Source: an uncultured Eubacteriales bacterium (GTDB taxonomy: Bacteria; Bacillota; Clostridia; Christensenellales; Pumilibacteraceae). From it: a DNA stretch of 64,000 bases. The position numbers and the translations under genes were made by a program. The notes beneath the pieces were generated by a model. That model saw only the letters and a list, made by a program, of their open reading frames with translations, was not told where the DNA came from and searched no databases. Within the stretch, counting starts at the first letter, position 1; the number at the start of each line of letters is the position of its first letter. Shown one piece after another: positions 35,888-44,711 of this stretch. The DNA lies in the NCBI GenBank assembly GCA_900543755.1, contig UQSP01000002.1, positions 19,552 through 83,551 on the forward strand, written 5' to 3'.

Positions 35888-36307
35888 ATGAAATTCTTAT
35901 CCGACGGCGAAGAAACTACGTTATCTTTTGCCGAAAAATTTGCGTCCTCATTGAAGGGCGGTGAAATTATTTTGCTTGACGGCAGACTGGGCGCAGGCAA
36001 AACGGTTTTTGTAAAAGGTATCGCAAAAGGGCTTGACATCGACGAAGAAGTCACAAGCCCTACTTTTACGTTGATGAACGAGTACCAAGGCAGGCTAAAC
36101 CTTGTCCATATGGACGTTTACAGACTTAAAAGCGCGCTTGAGGCGTATGAGGCGGGGCTTACCGAGTACTTCGGGGAAAGTAATACCGTTTGCTGTATAG
36201 AGTGGGCGGAAAATATCCGCGGCGCATTCGACCCGTGCAGCGCAATAACGGTAAGGATAAATTATCTCGGCGACGGGAAAAGGGAGATTGAAATCATTGA
36301 CAAGTAA
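35888..36307 (+). CDS. tsaE: tRNA t6A synthesis ATPase TsaE
   Basis: 139 residues. P-loop GRLGAGKTVFVKG (residues 38-50), VTSPTFTLMNEY and HMDVYRL, the pattern of TsaE (YjeE). It works with TsaB and TsaD to make threonylcarbamoyl-adenosine at tRNA position 37. tsaB is two genes downstream. There is no Shine-Dalgarno sequence before ATG 35888, and the promoter -10 is 6 bases upstream. Confidence 0.93.
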   Translation: MKFLSDGEETTLSFAEKFASSLKGGEIILLDGRLGAGKTVFVKGIAKGLDIDEEVTSPTFTLMNEYQGRLNLVHMDVYRLKSALEAYEAGLTEYFGESNTVCCIEWAENIRGAFDPCSAITVRINYLGDGKREIEIIDK

Positions 36308-36587
36308 ACAACGCGCGTTTCTGCGCTCTTTGGCAAGCAATATCGAGCCGATTTTTCAAGTCGGGAAAGACAACCTGGGCGAAAATCTCGTCAAAGGATT
36401 AAACGACGCTTTGGAAAAACGCGAACTTATCAAAATAAGCGTTTTAAAATCATGCGAATTAAGCGCGGAGGAGGTCCTTGAAAAACTGTGCGCCGAGCTT
36501 AACGCCGCTCCCGTGTGCGCGATAGGCAATAAAGCCGTCATGTATCGCCGCTCCTCATCGGACAAGGTTAAACATATAGAGTTCTGA
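36297..36587 (+). CDS. YhbY-family ribosome-associated RNA-binding protein (CRM domain)
   Basis: 96 residues. It matches YhbY along its length: TSKQRAFLRSLASNIEPIFQVGK, then LENALKKRELIKISVL-like and the GNKAVMYRRS end (GxxxVLYR). CRM-domain proteins bind pre-50S particles. TTG 36297 is preferred because SD AGGGAG lies 10 bases upstream; TTG 36288, three codons earlier, is too close to it. Overlaps tsaE by 11 bases. Confidence 0.88.
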   Translation: MTSKQRAFLRSLASNIEPIFQVGKDNLGENLVKGLNDALEKRELIKISVLKSCELSAEEVLEKLCAELNAAPVCAIGNKAVMYRRSSSDKVKHIEF

Positions 36588-36595
36588 GGTTAAAC

Positions 36596-37240
36596 ATGAA
36601 TTATCTTGCGATTGACACTTCGGGCGAAAAAGTATGCGTGCTTTTGTGTTTTTCGGGCAAAAGCGATTTTCGCACGGTTAACGAGCATAAGACCACGTCG
36701 GAAACTCTTTTGCCGCTTATAGACGAAATGCTGGCTTTTTCGGGGGCAAAGCTGAATGATATGGATTTTTTCGCGTGCGTCACGGGACCCGGTTCGTTTA
36801 CGGGCATAAGGCTGGGCGTCGTTACGGTAAAGACGTTTGCATGTGTTTTAAATAAACGTATCGTTGCTGTAACCTCGCTTGAAAAACTTGCATATAATGA
36901 TATAAGCGACTCCGCCGATTGCACGGTTTGCGCGGTTCACGCCTATGCGGATAACTGCTATCTGGCGGCTTATTCGTCAGAGGGTTCGGAGGTTATTGCG
37001 CCCGCAATGTTTACTTACGGGGAGGCACAAAACTATCTTGCAACGTTAAACCGGCCTTTTGCGCTGATTGCGGACGAAGCAAGCGCGCCGCATTTTCCGT
37101 CGGCAGGCACGGACCACCCCGAAAAATCATTGCAAAAAGCGGTTGAAACCGCATTTTCGGCGGGGAAACTGCTTTCGTACGGCGAAGTCGAGCCTTTCTA
37201 TCTTTTAAAGTCGCAGGCGGAGCGCGAGAAAGGTGAGTGA
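36596..37240 (+). CDS. tsaB: tRNA t6A biosynthesis protein TsaB
   Basis: 214 residues, inactive kinase-like ASKHA fold: NYLAIDTSGEKVCV, then ETLLPLIDEML, CVTGPGSFTGIRLGVVTVK and VTSLEKLA. TsaB dimerises with TsaD in t6A synthesis. The usual fourth gene, tsaD, is not adjacent here (rimI is followed by a hydrolase gene). Overlaps rimI by 8 bases. Confidence 0.93.
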   Translation: MNYLAIDTSGEKVCVLLCFSGKSDFRTVNEHKTTSETLLPLIDEMLAFSGAKLNDMDFFACVTGPGSFTGIRLGVVTVKTFACVLNKRIVAVTSLEKLAYNDISDSADCTVCAVHAYADNCYLAAYSSEGSEVIAPAMFTYGEAQNYLATLNRPFALIADEASAPHFPSAGTDHPEKSLQKAVETAFSAGKLLSYGEVEPFYLLKSQAEREKGE

Positions 37241-37682
37241 CGTAAGCAACATTAAAATAGTCAAGGCTGCGGTTTCGGACGCTCAGTCAATAGCAAGGCT
37301 TGAATCGGAGTGTATCGAATGCCCTTGGAGCGAAAAGGACATTGCCGATTCGCTTACTAATCCGCTTTACGACTTTTATAAAGCGGAAATAGGCGGCGAA
37401 ACGGTGGGCTATATCGGCGTAAGCTGGTGCCTTGACGAAGGAAACGTTTGTAACGTCGCGGTCAGAAAGGATTACAGAAGAAAGGGAATAGGCAAAAATC
37501 TGATTTCAGCCGTCATGGACGAGGCGGTAAAACGCAACGCAAAAAGGCTGTTTCTGGAAGTTAACGCCTCTAATGCCGCCGCCATAGCGTTATACGAAAA
37601 ATCGGGGTTCAGAACAGTTTATTCAAGACCGCGCTATTACGGCGAAGAAACCGCGATTGTCATGTCGCTCGAAACGGACTAA
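37233..37682 (+). CDS. rimI: Ribosomal protein alanine N-acetyltransferase, RimI-type
   Basis: 149 residues, GNAT fold. RKDYRRKGIGKNLISAVMDEA is the acetyl-CoA loop (R/QxxGxG/A), and NASNAAAIALYEKSGF the C-terminal helix; RimI acetylates the N-terminus of S18. Part of tsaE-yhbY-tsaB-rimI, the usual neighbourhood for RimI. GTG start at 37233 overlapping tsaB; the SD (GAGAAAGG) is very close to it. Confidence 0.85.
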   Translation: MSDVSNIKIVKAAVSDAQSIARLESECIECPWSEKDIADSLTNPLYDFYKAEIGGETVGYIGVSWCLDEGNVCNVAVRKDYRRKGIGKNLISAVMDEAVKRNAKRLFLEVNASNAAAIALYEKSGFRTVYSRPRYYGEETAIVMSLETD

Positions 37683-37701
37683 AAACAAAACGGGGTAAAA
37701 A

Positions 37702-38424
37702 ATGTTTGTCGAAATAAACGGACAAAACGTTTTTTACGAAAGAAAAAAAGGGAAAGGTACGCCCGTGCTTTTACTGCACGGCTGGGGTTGCGGCGCTTCT
37801 ACGATGCGCCGTATTTTCGATTGTTTCGCAAATTCAGGGCGCGACGTAACCGCAATAGATTTCCCGGGCCACGGTCAAAGTTTTACGCCGCCCGAAACGT
37901 TTACAATATTCGACTACGCAAAACTCACCCAAAACCTGATCGAAAAACTGGAGCTTAAAAAACCTGACGTCATCGCGCACAGCTTCGGCGGCAGGGTGGC
38001 TTTAATTCTGGCTGCAGAGGGTAAAATAAACCGTCTTGTGCTTACCGACGCCGCAGGCCTTAAGCCGCGCCGCGGATTTAAATATCACTTTAAAGTGACG
38101 CTGTATAAGCTTAAGCGCAAGTTGAAAATAGCGGATAACAATGCGGGTTCGGCGGACTATAAAGCGCTTTCTCCCGCCATGAAAAGAGTGTTTACGTCCG
38201 TGGTAAACACTTTTCTTGACGATTATCTCGATAAAATAAAATGTCCGACGTTGCTAATCTGGGGAGGTAAAGACCGCGATACGCCCGTCAGAATGGCAAA
38301 AAAAATGAAAAAGCACATACCGGATAGCGGTCTTGTCGTATTTGAAAACTGCGGACACTTCTGCTTTTTGGAGGATACGTTAAAATTCAACGCCGTTGTG
38401 ACCGAGTTTTTCAAGGAGGACTGA
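37702..38424 (+). CDS. Alpha/beta-fold hydrolase
   Basis: 240 residues. Oxyanion region HGWGC, nucleophile Ser in AHSFGGRVAL, Asp in GGKDRDTP and His in NCGHFCFLE complete the triad; AIDFPGHGQS is the usual strand-5 loop. Substrate unknown. It is only 4 bases from the Mur ligase-like gene, so a link to the envelope is possible but not shown. Confidence 0.82.
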   Translation: MFVEINGQNVFYERKKGKGTPVLLLHGWGCGASTMRRIFDCFANSGRDVTAIDFPGHGQSFTPPETFTIFDYAKLTQNLIEKLELKKPDVIAHSFGGRVALILAAEGKINRLVLTDAAGLKPRRGFKYHFKVTLYKLKRKLKIADNNAGSADYKALSPAMKRVFTSVVNTFLDDYLDKIKCPTLLIWGGKDRDTPVRMAKKMKKHIPDSGLVVFENCGHFCFLEDTLKFNAVVTEFFKED

Positions 38425-38427
38425 TTT

Positions 38428-40104
38428 ATGACGGTTTACGCTGTATTCGCTTCGGTTTTGTGCGGTTTAATCGCCCCTTTTTACTATTACGACGTTATAC
38501 TTTTGTACCAGCTTTCCGCATATCGTCTGAAGGAACTTTTCACGGCGGTAAAACGCAAAAAAATACTGTATTTTATACCTTTTCTTACCGTTCTTACCGT
38601 ATTGTTCGCGGTTGCGGCCACGGTTTACGCTGTATTCGCTTCGGTTGCTTTTTACTGGTTTATTCTGCCTTTTATATTTTTTGCGGCAGGAGTGGCTTTC
38701 TTTTCTTATAAAAAAGCAAAAGTGAAAATCGTGATTTCCGCAAGATTGCGCCGCTTCGCCGCTTCGTTTGCTTTAATCACGGTCATGTTTACTTTGCCTG
38801 TTGTGATATTTTATCCTCCGTATTTCATATTGGCGCCTTTGCCCTCGGGCGCGGCGGCATTTTTTATTTCGCATTTTCTTGTAACTCCTTTCGAGAAAAA
38901 AAGAAACGCGCGCTTTGTAAGTTCAGCGGCGGAAAAATTACGGAATTCGACCGACCTTATTAAAATAGGAATAACCGGAAGTTACGGTAAAACTACGGCG
39001 AAAAACATACTTAAGGATTTTTTAACCCCGAAGTACTCGGTTTGCATAACGCCGGGTAATTACAATACTCCCATGGGAATTGCCAAAACCGTCAACAACG
39101 AGCTTCTTGACGACGATACGGCTTTTATTGCCGAAATGGGCGCGCGATACACGGGCGACATCAAAGAACTTAGCCAAATCGTAAAACCCGCTTACGCGAT
39201 GATTACGGCGATAGGTAACCAGCACCTTGAAACTTTCGGTTCTTACGAAAAACTGCTGAACGCGAAAAACGAACTTGTCGAGGCGCTGCCTCCCGACGGG
39301 CTTGCGGTTTTCAACGGCGACAACGAGGGCTGCGTGACCCTTTACAAGCGCTGTAAGTGCCGCCGTCTGATTTCGGGCAGGGACGAAGCCGCGATAGAAA
39401 GCTACAAAAAAAGCGACGCGGAAGAACGCGTCAAAAAAAAGAAATCCGCTATGGCAAACAGTGCGGAGAAGTCCGGACAGCAAGAAAAAGAAACAACGTA
39501 CTTCTCGCAATTCGACGCTTGTTACGGCGAGGTCCGTTACACGGCGGAAGGGACGGAGTTTACGGTTTTATTGGGCGGTAAAAAGTTAAGACTTGTTACG
39601 CGGCTTATAGGCGACCATATTCCTTCGGCAATAACGCAATGCGCGCTTACGGCGTTTGCTTTGGGCGTCAGTACCCAAGACATAAAAAAAGCCGCCGCCG
39701 CGCTTAAACCTGTTGCGCATCGGCTTGAATTGTTATATAATGGAAACGACGTTATCATCGACGACGCTTACAACGGCAACGAAAGCGGAGCCAAAAACGC
39801 GCTTATAGCGTTGTCGCGGTTTGCGCCTCGGGTGCGCGTTATCGTGACGCCCGGACTTGTGGAGCTTGGCGAAAGACAGTTTGCCGCGAATAAGGAGCTT
39901 GGCGAGTTTGCCGCAGAACATTGCGATTACGCGATATTCCTGGGGCCTAACTCAGACGCTCTTTTGTCGGGCGCATTATACGGAGGCATGATCCCTGATT
40001 TCGTATATAAAGTCAGGTCGCTCGAGGAAGTAACGGAAATACTTAAAACCATAAAAGGAGAAAAGGCGGTTTTGTTTGAAAACGACCTGCCTGACAATTA
40101 CTGA
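38428..40104 (+). CDS. Membrane-anchored MurF-like Mur ligase
   Basis: 558 residues. Residues 1-150 hold about five membrane segments (5-25, 46-70, 73-93, 111-130, 132-150). From 160 it is a Mur ligase: ATP loop GITGSYGKTT (182-190), PGNYNTPMG, EMGARYTGDI, AIGNQHLETF, and C-terminal DDAYNGNESG, most like MurF. Canonical MurF is ~450 residues and soluble. A Lys/Glu-rich insert lies at 328-357. SD AAGGAGG 8 bases before the ATG. TVYAVFASV occurs at residues 2-10 and 65-73 because of a DNA repeat. Could add D-Ala-D-Ala or a related peptide at the membrane. Confidence 0.82.
   Translation: MTVYAVFASVLCGLIAPFYYYDVILLYQLSAYRLKELFTAVKRKKILYFIPFLTVLTVLFAVAATVYAVFASVAFYWFILPFIFFAAGVAFFSYKKAKVKIVISARLRRFAASFALITVMFTLPVVIFYPPYFILAPLPSGAAAFFISHFLVTPFEKKRNARFVSSAAEKLRNSTDLIKIGITGSYGKTTAKNILKDFLTPKYSVCITPGNYNTPMGIAKTVNNELLDDDTAFIAEMGARYTGDIKELSQIVKPAYAMITAIGNQHLETFGSYEKLLNAKNELVEALPPDGLAVFNGDNEGCVTLYKRCKCRRLISGRDEAAIESYKKSDAEERVKKKKSAMANSAEKSGQQEKETTYFSQFDACYGEVRYTAEGTEFTVLLGGKKLRLVTRLIGDHIPSAITQCALTAFALGVSTQDIKKAAAALKPVAHRLELLYNGNDVIIDDAYNGNESGAKNALIALSRFAPRVRVIVTPGLVELGERQFAANKELGEFAAEHCDYAIFLGPNSDALLSGALYGGMIPDFVYKVRSLEEVTEILKTIKGEKAVLFENDLPDNY
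38431..38457 (+). repeat. 27-bp exact direct repeat, copy 1
   Basis: 27 bases starting ACGGTTTACGCTG and ending TTCGGTT, beginning at the second codon of the Mur ligase-like gene. The second copy is at 38620-38646, in the same frame. Confidence 0.85.
38620..38646 (+). repeat. 27-bp exact direct repeat, copy 2
   Basis: Identical to 38431-38457, 189 bases away start to start; flanks differ (GCC before, GCTTTT after). Encodes the same nine residues inside the second membrane segment group. Confidence 0.85.
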
Positions 40105-40838
40105 TGGAACGAAGAAGAACTGCGCTCGTGACAGGCGCTGCGCGCGGAATAGGAAAAGCGGTTACAGAAAAACTTGCCGACTGCGGATTTTCGTTGGCGA
40201 TAAATTACAACACGTCGGAAAAGGAAGCGACGGAACTTGTCGCTTCTTTACAAAGCCGCGGCGTAAACTGTATTGCCGTCAAAGCGGACGTGTCCGATTA
40301 CGGCGAGGCAGCGCGTTTGTATGAGGAATGTCGCGCGTATTTCGGATTTATAGATACGCTCGTAAACAACGCGGGGATATCGTTAAGTAAAATACTGTGC
40401 GACTGCACGCCCGCCGACTATGAACGGGTTTTAAATGTTAATCTCCGCTCGGTTTTCAATATGTGCAGGCTGTTTTCTCCCGATATGGTATCCAACGGGT
40501 TCGGAAGAATTATAAACGTTGCGTCCGTATGGGGAGAGAGGGGAGCGTCAACTGAAACCTTGTATTCCATGTCAAAAGCCGGCGTAATAGGATTTACAAA
40601 AGCTTTGAATGCGGAGCTTGCCCCGTCCGGCGTAATAGTAAACAGCGTTTCACCGGGATTTATAGATACCGCCATGAACTCCGCCTTATCCGCACAAGAG
40701 GTGGAAGATTTTTTATCGGGCGTTGCGCTCGGACGTGTCGGAAAGGCGGAAGAGGTCGCCGATGTAATCGAACTTCTTACGCGTGAAAAACTTTATATTG
40801 CGGGCGCGGATATACCCGTAAACGGCGGAATGATTTGA
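40104..40838 (+). CDS. Short-chain dehydrogenase/reductase, FabG-like
   Basis: 244 residues. NAD(P) motif TGAARGIGKAV, NNAGIS, catalytic Ser-Tyr-Lys pattern ASVWG and YSMSKAG, and PGFIDTAMN. The chain length and pattern match 3-oxoacyl-ACP reductases and related SDRs; no fatty acid cluster is adjacent, so substrate is open. Start overlaps the Mur ligase stop by one base, so coupled. A possible hairpin (40932-40956) follows. Confidence 0.85.
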   Translation: MERRRTALVTGAARGIGKAVTEKLADCGFSLAINYNTSEKEATELVASLQSRGVNCIAVKADVSDYGEAARLYEECRAYFGFIDTLVNNAGISLSKILCDCTPADYERVLNVNLRSVFNMCRLFSPDMVSNGFGRIINVASVWGERGASTETLYSMSKAGVIGFTKALNAELAPSGVIVNSVSPGFIDTAMNSALSAQEVEDFLSGVALGRVGKAEEVADVIELLTREKLYIAGADIPVNGGMI

Positions 40839-40931
40839 GTTTGTCATAGTAAACTTAGCGTAAGGGCTTTATATAAGTCAATTTGCCAAAAGTTAAAAAT
40901 CGCTATTATAAGAGAAAACGCCGCCGAAAGC

Positions 40932-40956
40932 CGTTAATTTTTTAAAAATATTAACG
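40932..40956. repeat. Inverted repeat downstream of the SDR gene
   Basis: CGTTAAT and ATTAACG separated by TTTTTTAAAAA; it may help end transcription of the SDR gene. The rest of 40839-41052 shows no gene or RNA that I can recognise. Confidence 0.45.
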
Positions 40957-41052
40957 TAAAAGTCGGCTGTTCCGTAAAACAAAATTTATTTCTTTTTTAC
41001 GTAGCGGCAATTACCGCGGTAAAAGTTACAAAAATATTTACTGTACGATAAT

Positions 41053-41086
41053 AAAAAAAGCAGCCCGATTTAAGGGTTGCTTTTTT
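41053..41086. terminator. Bidirectional terminator
   Basis: AAAAAAAGCAGCCC / GGGTTGCTTTTTT with a short loop and T-runs on either side; it serves the plus-strand mur-fabG unit and the converging minus-strand surface protein gene. Confidence 0.8.
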
Positions 41087-41118
41087 ATCAGTGTTTTTTA
41101 CAATTCGGCCGCGTGTTA

Positions 41119-44100
41119 TCAGTCTTCGAAATCGTCCACGAAACTGTCTGCGGGTTTAATGTCCTTTTTCTTTTCTTCCGCTTTGGGTTCGGCCTTTTCG
41201 CTTTCATCGGCGGCAGCGGTTTCGTCTGCTTTTTCTTCGGCGGGCTTTTCGCTTTCTTCCGCGGTTTCGGCAGTCTTTTCTTCTACGACGTCTTGCGTCT
41301 CATCCGCAACTTTCGTTTCTTCCGCGGTTTCCGTTTTTGCGGTTTCGGTTATATTCTTGGAATCGATTTCGGTTACGGTATCGTCGAAGCTTTCGAAAGT
41401 ATCCTTTACGTCAGCGTTGGTTTTGTCGGTATCGGTTTCGGTAACGTCGTCGGTTTTAACGAAACGTCTGTCGTAAGAAGACTGTTTGGATACGTTTATT
41501 TTCTTGGGTCTGGACTCTATGCGCTTTCTGATGAAGGAGCCTACAATGGCAATGACTACCGCGACTACAAGCAGGATAGAGGGGATAAGCCACCACTCAA
41601 GTCCGCCGCCGTTATTGACGTTGGTGTCGGTTGCGGTTTCATCGTCGATGTTGTCGTCGGTGGTATCGTCTTCGGTATTGTCGTCAGCGGCGTCGGTCGT
41701 GGAAAGGTCGGCGCGCATGGTGCAGTCGTCAATAAGATTTTCGTCGTCGGCAAGGTCGGCTACCATTTCGTCGTAATCGATGTTGGAAATGTCTTCAAGC
41801 ACGATATCCTTGAGATAAACTTTACCGGCGATTGCCTGATTGCTTTTATCTTTTCCTCCAAGACCAAGAACAATCGAAGCGGTTGTTTCGGAAGCGGGAG
41901 CCTTTATATAGAAGGTATAAGTGCGGTAAACTTCGTTATCGGTAATGCTGTCGGTGGTGACGGAGGTGTCTTTGAATTCGAACTTAAAGTCGCCGTTCGT
42001 CAGTTTCACGAATGCGCCTACCGCTTTTTCGTTTTCAAGATATTCGTCGGGGATATCCGCTTTTACCGCAACGGTAAGTTTGTAGTAGGAGTCTGCGCTG
42101 AGCGTGAAGGAGTTATCCAAAGTAAGTTCGGAATAAGTGGCCTCTACGTTCTGCAGCATCATCGCGTAATAGGAGCCGTTTTTGTCGGTTTGTTCGGTGA
42201 TACCGTAAATTACTTTGCCCGTACCTTTCGAGATTGTCCAGTTGTAGGGGTATTTGACGGCAGAGGTGTCGTAAGTGTCGAAAAGGGTAAGGTCCTCGGC
42301 GCCCAAAGAGACGGCGGCGTAGGAAATGCCTTCTCTTACCGCGGGTATGTCGCGGTTGACTTTGTAATCCGCGGCTTTCGCGTCGAATACTTCCTGAGTA
42401 GAATCGGTTTTAAACTCAATGCCGGTAAAGTAAACTGTACCCGCGGCGAGTTTGGTTTCGTTATTGACGCGATCGTTAAGTCCCAGCCACAACTCGAGTT
42501 TCATTGTCGAGTCGGCGGAACCGCCCTTGACATAGAAAGTATAAGTGCCGGACTTGGTGATTTTTTCTATCGTGGCAACCACTTTGCCGCCTTTTTTAAG
42601 CACCAGGTTTGCACCGTAACCGCTTAAGTTATCGGCATAAAGTGTAACTGCAACTGTGTTGTAGCTGTCGGTCGCAACGGTAAAATCTTCGCTCGAGTAG
42701 CAGAAAGCGGTGCTTTCGGCAGAGGACATTTTAAGCACGTTGCCCCAGGTTTTGGTAAGCGCGGGGAAGTTGCCCATTTCCTCGACGGGCACAAGTCCGT
42801 AAACCGCGTCCGTGGTTTCCACTTCCGTCTGGGAGTAGCCCGCGGTGCCCACCGAAGAAGTGGTATTCATCGTCCAGTTTGCGGGAGTAAGAGGATTTTT
42901 CAAAGTTTTGCTTCCGTCGCCGTTAACAACGTATTCAAGCTCCTCATAAGTGCCTACGGTGTTGAACCAGCCGTTGTTGATACCCGAAGAGTCGGTTGCG
43001 GTATCGATGGTAACGGCTTTATTTCCCGCGCTGTTGTTGTCGTTGTATTCCGCGGGAGAAATGCGCTGGATTTTAACGTCGTCGAAAAGTGCGATGCCCT
43101 GAGAAGGGTTGTCCTTCGTGCCGAGGCTTAATTCAAGTTTAGCGGTATAGTCGCTGAAGTCCGAGCCCTTAACGTAAACAGACAGCTCGTTCCAGCCGTT
43201 ATGGTTTTTGTTTTCCGCGCTGAGCGACAGCGAAGAAGTGACGTTGGAAGTGAATTCGCCCGTATTTTTAACGCTCTTGTATTTAAGCGTTGCGGCAACG
43301 CCGTCGCCGCCCTCAACGCTTTCGCTGTTGTACCATGCGCTTATTCTGTAGTAAGCGTATCTGTCAAGCGTGAACTCGTTGGATTCGATTCCGGCGTAAG
43401 CGGAGCCGAATTTACCTGTGGATTTGTTGTAAGTGGAAACGGCGAAAACCTTATTTGCGCCGTCGGAGTATTCAGTGGGTGCGTAAAGAGTTTTTTCAAG
43501 TCCGAGATTGTTTTCGGAAGGAAGACCTTTGGAAGCGTCTATAAATTGCTTTGAAGCATAACCGCTGCCGACTATCGTACCGAACTCGCCGTCCACGGAG
43601 AAATCGCCGCCGGGAAGGTATTCGCTTTCGTTAAAACTGTAGACTTTCTTTCTGGAACCGTCTTCGGAAGATAAGCCGGCGGTCTGCTCGTAAAACATTT
43701 TGGACGAAAGCTGAGTCGCCGTGATGTTGTCGAACATCGCGTAACCTTTGGTATTAAGTCCGCCCACTTCGTTGTAGCCCAGCTGCAGACTCAATGTCGC
43801 GGAAGAGGAGAGGAAAGAAGAGGTTTCTATATAGATAGTGTAGTCAAACCAACCGAGAAGTTTTGCGTCGGTAGCGGTAAGGCTTTCGGTGTTTATGGCA
43901 GTAAAGCCTACGGGGTTTTCGTCAAGTCCGTTGACAAGAATAGCCGCGCCGCCGTTTGCGCCGATGCTGCCCGTTTTAACCCATGCGGTAATCGCATAAT
44001 AGCTGTTGGGCGCCAGCGTAAAGCTTGCGGAGGTGTAACCGTAAGCCGTGGGCGTACCGTTTGCGTTTATCAGAAGTACGTTTCTGTTAGTGTCCTGATA

Positions 44101-44484
44101 GTAACCCGAGTCGGAAGAGGAGTCGCCCTTGCCGAAAGGAGAATCGGGCTGAGCGTTTTTATATTCGTCGTACTGGTCGAGGAAATATTTATCCTTATTG
44201 CTTCCGTAAGTCGAAAGGTTCATAACTCCGCTTTTCACCGACGTTGCGGGAGAATTGCCTATGGCCGCACCCGTCCAGTTGGTGGGGGTGGGGATGTCGC
44301 CGCTGCCCGTTTCGGCAAATTGCGAGTTGGTAATGGTAAGCGCCTCATGCCAGCCCGAGTAGTCGGTTTCTTCGGCAAGAGCGGAGCGCGACGCAATCGC
44401 CTGCGAAGTAAAGACAAGCGCGAAAGCGATAAGCAAAGCGACGATTACGGTAAAGCATTTTCTTATTGAAATAGCCTGTTTCAT
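41119..44484 (-). CDS. Large surface protein with four beta-sandwich-like modules and an acidic cytoplasmic tail
   Basis: 1121 residues. Signal peptide at 1-38 (hydrophobic core then SALAEE). The ectodomain contains about four copies of one design: a YY-[IL]-[TS]-[AV]-W-like strand, a LxxNG/LxLG strand, and ends such as AMFDNI, ALFDDV, VYFTGI and VYLKDI. This looks like the CBM-type jelly-roll motif, but I cannot name a family. A D/T-rich linker leads to one TM (about 962-982), then 139 cytoplasmic residues rich in Glu, Lys, Thr and Ala, ending FVDDFED. It thus has type I topology and no LPXTG. Function unknown; glycan or matrix binding is a guess. Confidence 0.72.
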   Translation of the reverse strand: MKQAISIRKCFTVIVALLIAFALVFTSQAIASRSALAEETDYSGWHEALTITNSQFAETGSGDIPTPTNWTGAAIGNSPATSVKSGVMNLSTYGSNKDKYFLDQYDEYKNAQPDSPFGKGDSSSDSGYYQDTNRNVLLINANGTPTAYGYTSASFTLAPNSYYAITAWVKTGSIGANGGAAILVNGLDENPVGFTAINTESLTATDAKLLGWFDYTIYIETSSFLSSSATLSLQLGYNEVGGLNTKGYAMFDNITATQLSSKMFYEQTAGLSSEDGSRKKVYSFNESEYLPGGDFSVDGEFGTIVGSGYASKQFIDASKGLPSENNLGLEKTLYAPTEYSDGANKVFAVSTYNKSTGKFGSAYAGIESNEFTLDRYAYYRISAWYNSESVEGGDGVAATLKYKSVKNTGEFTSNVTSSLSLSAENKNHNGWNELSVYVKGSDFSDYTAKLELSLGTKDNPSQGIALFDDVKIQRISPAEYNDNNSAGNKAVTIDTATDSSGINNGWFNTVGTYEELEYVVNGDGSKTLKNPLTPANWTMNTTSSVGTAGYSQTEVETTDAVYGLVPVEEMGNFPALTKTWGNVLKMSSAESTAFCYSSEDFTVATDSYNTVAVTLYADNLSGYGANLVLKKGGKVVATIEKITKSGTYTFYVKGGSADSTMKLELWLGLNDRVNNETKLAAGTVYFTGIEFKTDSTQEVFDAKAADYKVNRDIPAVREGISYAAVSLGAEDLTLFDTYDTSAVKYPYNWTISKGTGKVIYGITEQTDKNGSYYAMMLQNVEATYSELTLDNSFTLSADSYYKLTVAVKADIPDEYLENEKAVGAFVKLTNGDFKFEFKDTSVTTDSITDNEVYRTYTFYIKAPASETTASIVLGLGGKDKSNQAIAGKVYLKDIVLEDISNIDYDEMVADLADDENLIDDCTMRADLSTTDAADDNTEDDTTDDNIDDETATDTNVNNGGGLEWWLIPSILLVVAVVIAIVGSFIRKRIESRPKKINVSKQSSYDRRFVKTDDVTETDTDKTNADVKDTFESFDDTVTEIDSKNITETAKTETAEETKVADETQDVVEEKTAETAEESEKPAEEKADETAAADESEKAEPKAEEKKKDIKPADSFVDDFED

Positions 44485-44565
44485 TTTTTACACCTTTTAA
44501 GTTATTTGTGAAGTGAAGTCTTAAAAGCACACAATCCGCGGATTATATACTCATAGCATTGTATA

Positions 44566-44594
44566 ATTATATCAAAACACACGATTTTTTGCAA
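44566..44594 (-). promoter_or_regulatory. Sigma-A promoter for the surface protein gene
   Basis: On the minus strand: TTGCAA (44594-44589), 17-base spacer, TATAAT (44571-44566). An AAAGGTG SD follows just before the ATG at 44484. Confidence 0.75.
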
Positions 44595-44711
44595 TCGTTT
44601 TACCTTGATTAAGTCAAAAAAAATCGAAATTTCATCGTACTGTTTAAGCATTATGCTCATTATTCGGGGCGCGATGGTATTTTGTGTAATTTTTGGTAAA
44701 ACTATTATCGT

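Noticed and set aside
41077..42627. 516-codon open frame on the plus strand, antisense to the surface protein gene
   Set aside because: It mirrors codon bias of the minus-strand gene; its translation is a low-complexity Phe/Val/Gly mix with no SD, and the minus-strand frame has a signal peptide, modules and TM.
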